NCBI GenBank assembly: GCA_018813625.1
Contig: JAHJBA010000060.1
Span: forward strand, 1-15,922
DNA length: 15,922 bases
Direction: 5' to 3'
Origin: Patescibacteria group bacterium
GTDB taxonomy: Bacteria > Patescibacteriota > Minisyncoccia > Phycocordibacterales > UBA9973
Both the position numbers and the translations under genes were made by a program. Each line of letters opens with the position of its first letter. The stretch's first letter is position 1. The notes below the pieces were generated by a model. It ran no database searches. It was not told the DNA's origin and saw only the letters and a list, made by a program, of their open reading frames with translations. Below are positions 13,429 to 15,922 of this stretch, piece by piece.

Positions 13429-14151
13429 TTATTTCAAAAAAGACACAAAAGGGAAGGCTTCTGAAAGAAACAGATTTCTCAAGAGAATCAGTCTCTTCTT
13501 TCTACTTGAATACTTTTCACCCACAAATGTAAACATTAGTGGGATTAAAGGATACAAATTGAAGTGCTTATCAGCAACACGTTGCTGGTCAGTATAATTT
13601 CTAGCCCCCTTAAGTTGCAAACGCATTGGACCCTGTTCGAATTTTATTAAAAAATCAACGCCAATGGGATCGTATACGGGATCGCACGTCAGGTTTTTAA
13701 AACTAAGGCAGCACCTGTTGTTTGCCTTGAAAAGCGGGAGAAATCTCATGTAATCTTTTTCAATTTCTATTCCAAATCTCCCATTTCTAATTTCGCTCAT
13801 GAAGAGTGCTTTTATTTCTTCCTTCGGAATAAAAGGACTCAAAATCGTGTCATAGCCGTTTAAGGAAAACCCCAAAATCTTTCTTTCAAGAGAAAATTTA
13901 AAAAAAAATTTAAAATACTTTGTTTCTGCAAAGAAAACCTTGAAAAGTATTGAAAACATTTTTTCGCCCACTATCGGTTGATAGTGCTCTTTAACAGAAA
14001 GCACTAAGCCCTCTTGGTATAATTCCTGAAAAATTCCAGAAAATACCTTATCGAGTTTTAGAACAGCCATGGAGTTCCCTTTTTCAAAGGAAAAGCTATG
14101 CCCCCCCAGAGCTACCGCCAGGGATGGGACATTGAATACTTTGGCCTCCAT
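13429..14151 (-). CDS. Unknown protein, possible PD-(D/E)XK nuclease-like fold
   Basis: 240 residues, no signal peptide or membrane span, rich in Phe and Lys. I do not recognise the family. The segment DPIGVDFLIKFEQGPMRLQLKG holds D166 and, 12 residues on, Q179-L-K181. A 'GxDF ... QxK' arrangement with strands on both sides resembles the D...(E/Q)xK active site of PD-(D/E)XK nucleases, and ARNYTDQQ follows as the helix. Several Cys (CC near 148, C156) are present without a zinc-site pattern. It has its own promoter and terminator and so is a single-gene unit between prfB and the tRNA-Thr genes. Confidence 0.65.
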   Translation of the reverse strand: MEAKVFNVPSLAVALGGHSFSFEKGNSMAVLKLDKVFSGIFQELYQEGLVLSVKEHYQPIVGEKMFSILFKVFFAETKYFKFFFKFSLERKILGFSLNGYDTILSPFIPKEEIKALFMSEIRNGRFGIEIEKDYMRFLPLFKANNRCCLSFKNLTCDPVYDPIGVDFLIKFEQGPMRLQLKGARNYTDQQRVADKHFNLYPLIPLMFTFVGEKYSSRKKRLILLRNLFLSEAFPFVSFLK

Positions 14152-14178
14152 AATATTTTGTTTTTATGTTAATTTACT

Positions 14179-14214
14179 ATTTTTGAAACTATAACAAAAT
14201 TATGACAAATTGTC
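14179..14214 (-). promoter_or_regulatory. Promoter of the 240-aa protein gene
   Basis: On the minus strand a perfect TTGACA is followed by a 17-nt spacer and TATAGT preceded by TGT (extended -10). The start would lie about 30 nt before the ATG at 14151, so this mRNA, unlike several neighbours, has a short leader. Confidence 0.7.
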
Positions 14215-14220
14215 AAATAT

Positions 14221-14296
14221 TGGAGCCGAGGAGAGGAATCGAACCTCCAACCTATGGTTTACGATACCATTGCTCTACCAATTGAGCTACCTCGGC
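14221..14296 (-). tRNA. tRNA-Thr(CGT)
   Basis: Cloverleaf on the minus strand: acceptor GCCGAGG/CCTCGGC, D arm with AGCTCAATTGGTAGAGC, anticodon stem ATGGT/ACCAT with loop ATCGTAA (anticodon CGT, reading ACG), T arm GGAGGTTCGATTCCTCT. The T73 is followed by CCA in the DNA, unlike the other two tRNAs here. Confidence 0.95.
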
Positions 14297-14314
14297 ATTG
14301 TACTCTACTTCACC

Positions 14315-14347
14315 CCACCCTGGCGGGGCAAGCCTGAGCTAGGGTGG
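14315..14347. repeat. GC-rich inverted repeat between the tRNA-Thr genes
   Basis: CCACCCT (14315-14321) is complementary to AGGGTGG (14341-14347). The loop and flanks are much richer in G and C than the rest of the window. It may be a processing signal in a joint tRNA precursor or a small inserted repeat. Confidence 0.45.
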
Positions 14348-14359
14348 CAAGAAAAACAG

Positions 14360-14432
14360 AGCCGTTGCGCGGGATTGAACCGCGGACCTCGTTCTTACCA
14401 AGAACGTGCTCTACCAACTGAGCTACAACGGC
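14360..14432 (-). tRNA. tRNA-Thr(GGT)
   Basis: Cloverleaf on the minus strand: acceptor GCCGTTG/CAACGGC, D arm with AGCTCAGTTGGTAGAGC, anticodon stem CGTTC/GAACG with loop TTGGTAA (anticodon GGT, reading ACC and ACT), T arm CGCGGTTCAATCCCGCG. CCA is not encoded. It is upstream of tRNA-Thr(CGT) by 63 bp and probably shares its transcript. Confidence 0.95.
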
Positions 14433-14443
14433 TTATAGAAGAA

Positions 14444-14472
14444 ATACTAATTTATTTTCGCTTATTTTGCAA
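14444..14472 (-). promoter_or_regulatory. Putative promoter of the tRNA-Thr pair
   Basis: TTGCAA (14472-14467), 17-nt spacer, TAGTAT (14449-14444) on the minus strand, four of six matches each, placed about 12 nt before the tRNA 5' end. Confidence 0.4.
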
Positions 14473-14492
14473 AGTATTAAATTGAGGTTTTA

Positions 14493-14560
14493 TGCGCGAC
14501 TTAGTGAACGAGGTGGGAACTGCGATACGAGAGCATAATGGGTATATTTTTATACCGAAT
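14493..14560 (+). repeat. 68-bp direct repeat, copy 1 (with 24-codon ORF)
   Basis: It matches 15238-15305 at 62 of 68 positions. In the plus strand an ATG at 14492 with GAGG five to six bases upstream opens a 24-codon frame ending TAG at 14566: MRDLVNEVGTAIREHNGYIF and four more residues. Four of the six differences to copy 2 are third-position synonymous changes. It runs tail to tail into the HAD gene, overlapping its stop by 6 bp. Confidence 0.8.
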
Positions 14561-15163
14561 CTATAGTAGGTGCATCTTTTTTAATTCATCTTGTAATTGA
14601 CCAGCTGTTTTGAAAACAATTCCATTCAAACCATACTCTTTAGCTTTACTTATATTCTTTTCCCCATCGTCAATAAAAATAGCTTCGTAGGGATTAACTT
14701 CAAGTTTTTGAAGAGTTATATTGAATATTTCTTTGGCTGGCTTTTTAATACCTAGCTCCCAAGAAAATGAGACGACATCAAATACATCTCTTATCCCCCA
14801 TTTATCTAACACAACTGATTCAAAAACTGTGGTATTTGAAATAAAGCCTAGCTTATAATTTTTTTTAAGTTTTAGAAGTAAATCTTTCATTCCAGAAAAC
14901 ATTGTTGCTTTTTCTATTCCTTCTCTAAATAAATTAACTACATATTTTATATTCTCATTGTTCTGCTCAATCTGAAATTCTTTCAGAAAACTCTTAGCCA
15001 TTTCTTCTTCGGTTTCCCATTCCTTAAGTTGAACTGAGTTTTCATATAAATGCATAAAATCAGCATTCTTTTCAATTCCAAATTTGTCTTGCAAAGATTT
15101 GGAAATTCCAACATTTTTTGTACCCAGTGTCTCCCATAAGTCAAAAATTATCGCTTTTACCAT
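14561..15163 (-). CDS. HAD-superfamily hydrolase (subfamily IA-like)
   Basis: 200 residues, typical for HAD-IA. Motif I is FDLWETLG: the nucleophile D8 is present but the usual second Asp (general acid, DxD) is W10, as in haloacid-dehalogenase-type and other 'FDLWGTL' members. A helical cap spans about 15-85. Motif II is ISNTT (S109), motif III K140/K141-P, and motif IV IDDGEKN (D165-D166). Without the general acid an ordinary phosphomonoesterase role is doubtful; the substrate is unknown. The ATG lies 6 nt behind TGGTATAAT, and TATACC/GGTATA half-sites flank that box. The gene is bracketed by the two 68-bp direct repeats. Confidence 0.88.
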   Translation of the reverse strand: MVKAIIFDLWETLGTKNVGISKSLQDKFGIEKNADFMHLYENSVQLKEWETEEEMAKSFLKEFQIEQNNENIKYVVNLFREGIEKATMFSGMKDLLLKLKKNYKLGFISNTTVFESVVLDKWGIRDVFDVVSFSWELGIKKPAKEIFNITLQKLEVNPYEAIFIDDGEKNISKAKEYGLNGIVFKTAGQLQDELKKMHLL

Positions 15164-15169
15164 GAAATT

Positions 15170-15178
15170 ATTATACCA
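15170..15178 (-). promoter_or_regulatory. Extended -10 promoter for the HAD gene, within an inverted repeat
   Basis: TGGTATAAT on the minus strand, with TATAAT at 15175-15170 and 6 nt to the ATG at 15163. TATACC (15172-15177) and GGTATA (15195-15200) form an inverted repeat around it, a possible operator. Confidence 0.6.
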
Positions 15179-15237
15179 GTTCCCGCGTTCAACCGGTATA
15201 CAAAAAAAAGAACCATATTTCTATGACTCTTTTTCTT

Positions 15238-15305
15238 TGCGCGACTTAGTGGACGAAGTAGGAACTGCTATACGAGAGCATAATGGGTATATTTTTATAC
15301 CTGAT
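15238..15305 (+). repeat. 68-bp direct repeat, copy 2
   Basis: It has 91% identity to 14493-14560. The same reading frame is open here (RDLVDEVGTAIREHNGYIF and on to a TAA near 15317) and continues upstream without a stop as YFYDSFSL, with no good start codon. It may be the tail of a decayed gene. It lies upstream of the HAD gene, pointing away from it. Confidence 0.8.
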
Positions 15306-15320
15306 TTTAAAAAATAACCA

Positions 15321-15359
15321 AATAAAAAAGGCCGTTTCTAATAAATTAGTCGTGCCTTT
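15321..15359 (-). terminator. Terminator after the right-end secreted protein gene
   Basis: GCCTTT (15354-15359) pairs with AAAGGC (15327-15332), and the inner CTAAT (15338-15342) pairs with ATTAG (15345-15349). On the minus strand a T-rich tract follows. It is 8 bp past the stop codon. Confidence 0.7.
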
Positions 15360-15367
15360 AGTTTTTA

Positions 15368-15832
15368 CTATTCCCTCTTCCAAATTGGAGTTTGAATGCT
15401 TATCAAAACTCCAATGGTAAAGGTGATCGTTCCATTAAAATTATTTCCACCTTCAAAAAATAAAAAGGTGTTTATGTCGCCGGCCTTAATCATCTTTTCA
15501 ATTCCAAGACCTAGATATTTACCACTAGTAGATATTTCCTGTGAATAAATAACATAAGCATCCCATTTTTTAGGAAGAAAATATCCCGTCAAAAACTTAA
15601 CTGAATTATTACCAAAGCCATACATTAAATTATGATATGTTTTGGGAGTAACAACAGTTACATTTGCTAATAGACCATAGCCCATATCAAATGGCTTAGA
15701 ACTCTGAGAAAAATCAGTAGTGGCCACTATCCCGGGGATTAGACCAGTAGATACTTTTTGGAAGAACTTACTACTCTGTGCATTTGCGAAAATAGTTGTA
15801 AAAAAAACAACTATAAAAAAAATTAATTTCAT
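15368..15832 (-). CDS. Small secreted protein with Bacteroidota-like signal peptide, function unknown
   Basis: 154 residues from ATG at 15832; the frame extends to a TTG at 15859, but the ATG directly precedes a clear signal peptide (MKLIFFIVVFFTTIFANA, then QSS). A Gln just after the cleavage site is typical of secreted proteins of Bacteroidota. The mature part has alternating hydrophobic and polar residues and many Gly/aromatic pairs (MGYGLLANVTVV, HNLMYGFGNN, AYVIYSQEIS, ITFTIGVLISI), which suggests beta-strands, perhaps a small barrel. I recognise no family. A cell with no outer membrane would have little use for such a barrel, so recent transfer or a different fold must be considered. 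Confidence 0.65.
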   Translation of the reverse strand: MKLIFFIVVFFTTIFANAQSSKFFQKVSTGLIPGIVATTDFSQSSKPFDMGYGLLANVTVVTPKTYHNLMYGFGNNSVKFLTGYFLPKKWDAYVIYSQEISTSGKYLGLGIEKMIKAGDINTFLFFEGGNNFNGTITFTIGVLISIQTPIWKRE

Positions 15833-15846
15833 TTTTGTAGAATTTA

Positions 15847-15888
15847 ATTGGTTTTCCAAATTCCTATAAAGGAACTAAGAAAACCAAT
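15847..15888. repeat. Hairpin upstream of the secreted protein gene
   Basis: ATTGGTTTTC (15847-15856) pairs with GAAAACCAAT (15879-15888), and the inner TTCC (15861-15864) pairs with GGAA (15871-15874). It lies 15 nt before the ATG on the minus strand and could be a leader structure or the terminator of a gene beyond the window. No other feature is seen from 15889 to the edge. Confidence 0.5.
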
Positions 15889-15922
15889 CAAATATCTATT
15901 CGCAAAAATAAAATTTCAAAAA

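Noticed and set aside
8640..14560. CRISPR array or toxin-antitoxin locus
   Set aside because: No regularly spaced repeats are present, and the small ASCH gene sits in a pyrG operon without a paired partner.
15084..15317. 77-residue plus-strand reading frame across the HAD gene start
   Set aside because: Its first third is antisense to the HAD gene; only the part from about 15196 carries the repeat-related peptide.

Overview
The window looks like a chromosomal piece of an ultrasmall, AT-rich bacterium, most probably a member of the Candidate Phyla Radiation (Patescibacteria, Parcubacteria-like). This is inference. It rests on low GC, compact and often overlapping genes, start codons sitting directly behind extended -10 boxes, and a mix of core genes (pyrG, ftsE, ftsX, prfB, mltG) with membrane-anchored proteins of unknown role. 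UGA is read as stop: a class 2 release factor with the SPF motif is encoded and its own gene ends in TGA.

Left region (1-3011, + strand). The 3' part of an MFS transporter gene ends in a 24-bp hairpin. It is followed by a sigma70-type promoter, a cobalamin riboswitch with an intrinsic terminator, and two overlapping genes. The first encodes a membrane-anchored DUF4430 (transcobalamin beta-like) domain. The second encodes an exported protein with a DUF4430 domain, an Ig-like segment and a prenyltransferase-type helical-repeat domain. Together these are the two building blocks of animal transcobalamin/intrinsic factor, under B12 control. This is the most interesting system in the window: a probable surface B12-capture module.

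Middle-left (3004-7171, - strand). A cupin / transglutaminase-like / CPBP-protease operon is followed (in map order) by a disulfide-bond operon: a VKOR-type thioredoxin, a BdbC/DsbB oxidoreductase and a small membrane protein. Next is a membrane-anchored extracytoplasmic protein of unknown function. It is divergent from mltG (7219-8283, +) over a 47-bp double promoter.

The 589-base non-coding interval 8284-8872 holds a bidirectional terminator, a probable structured RNA on the minus strand with its own promoter, tRNA-Gln(CTG), and a palindrome-rich element that repeats the 3' end of that tRNA.

Middle-right (8873-14151, - strand). An ASCH-domain gene, pyrG and ftsX, then ftsE and prfB, form a compact same-strand cluster. 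Upstream of prfB lies a separate gene for a 240-aa protein that may have a PD-(D/E)XK nuclease fold.

Right region (14221-15922). Two tRNA-Thr genes (CGT and GGT) are followed by a HAD phosphatase-like gene bracketed by two 68-bp direct repeats (91% identical), whose differences look coding-like. The window ends with a small secreted protein whose signal peptide resembles those of Bacteroidota.
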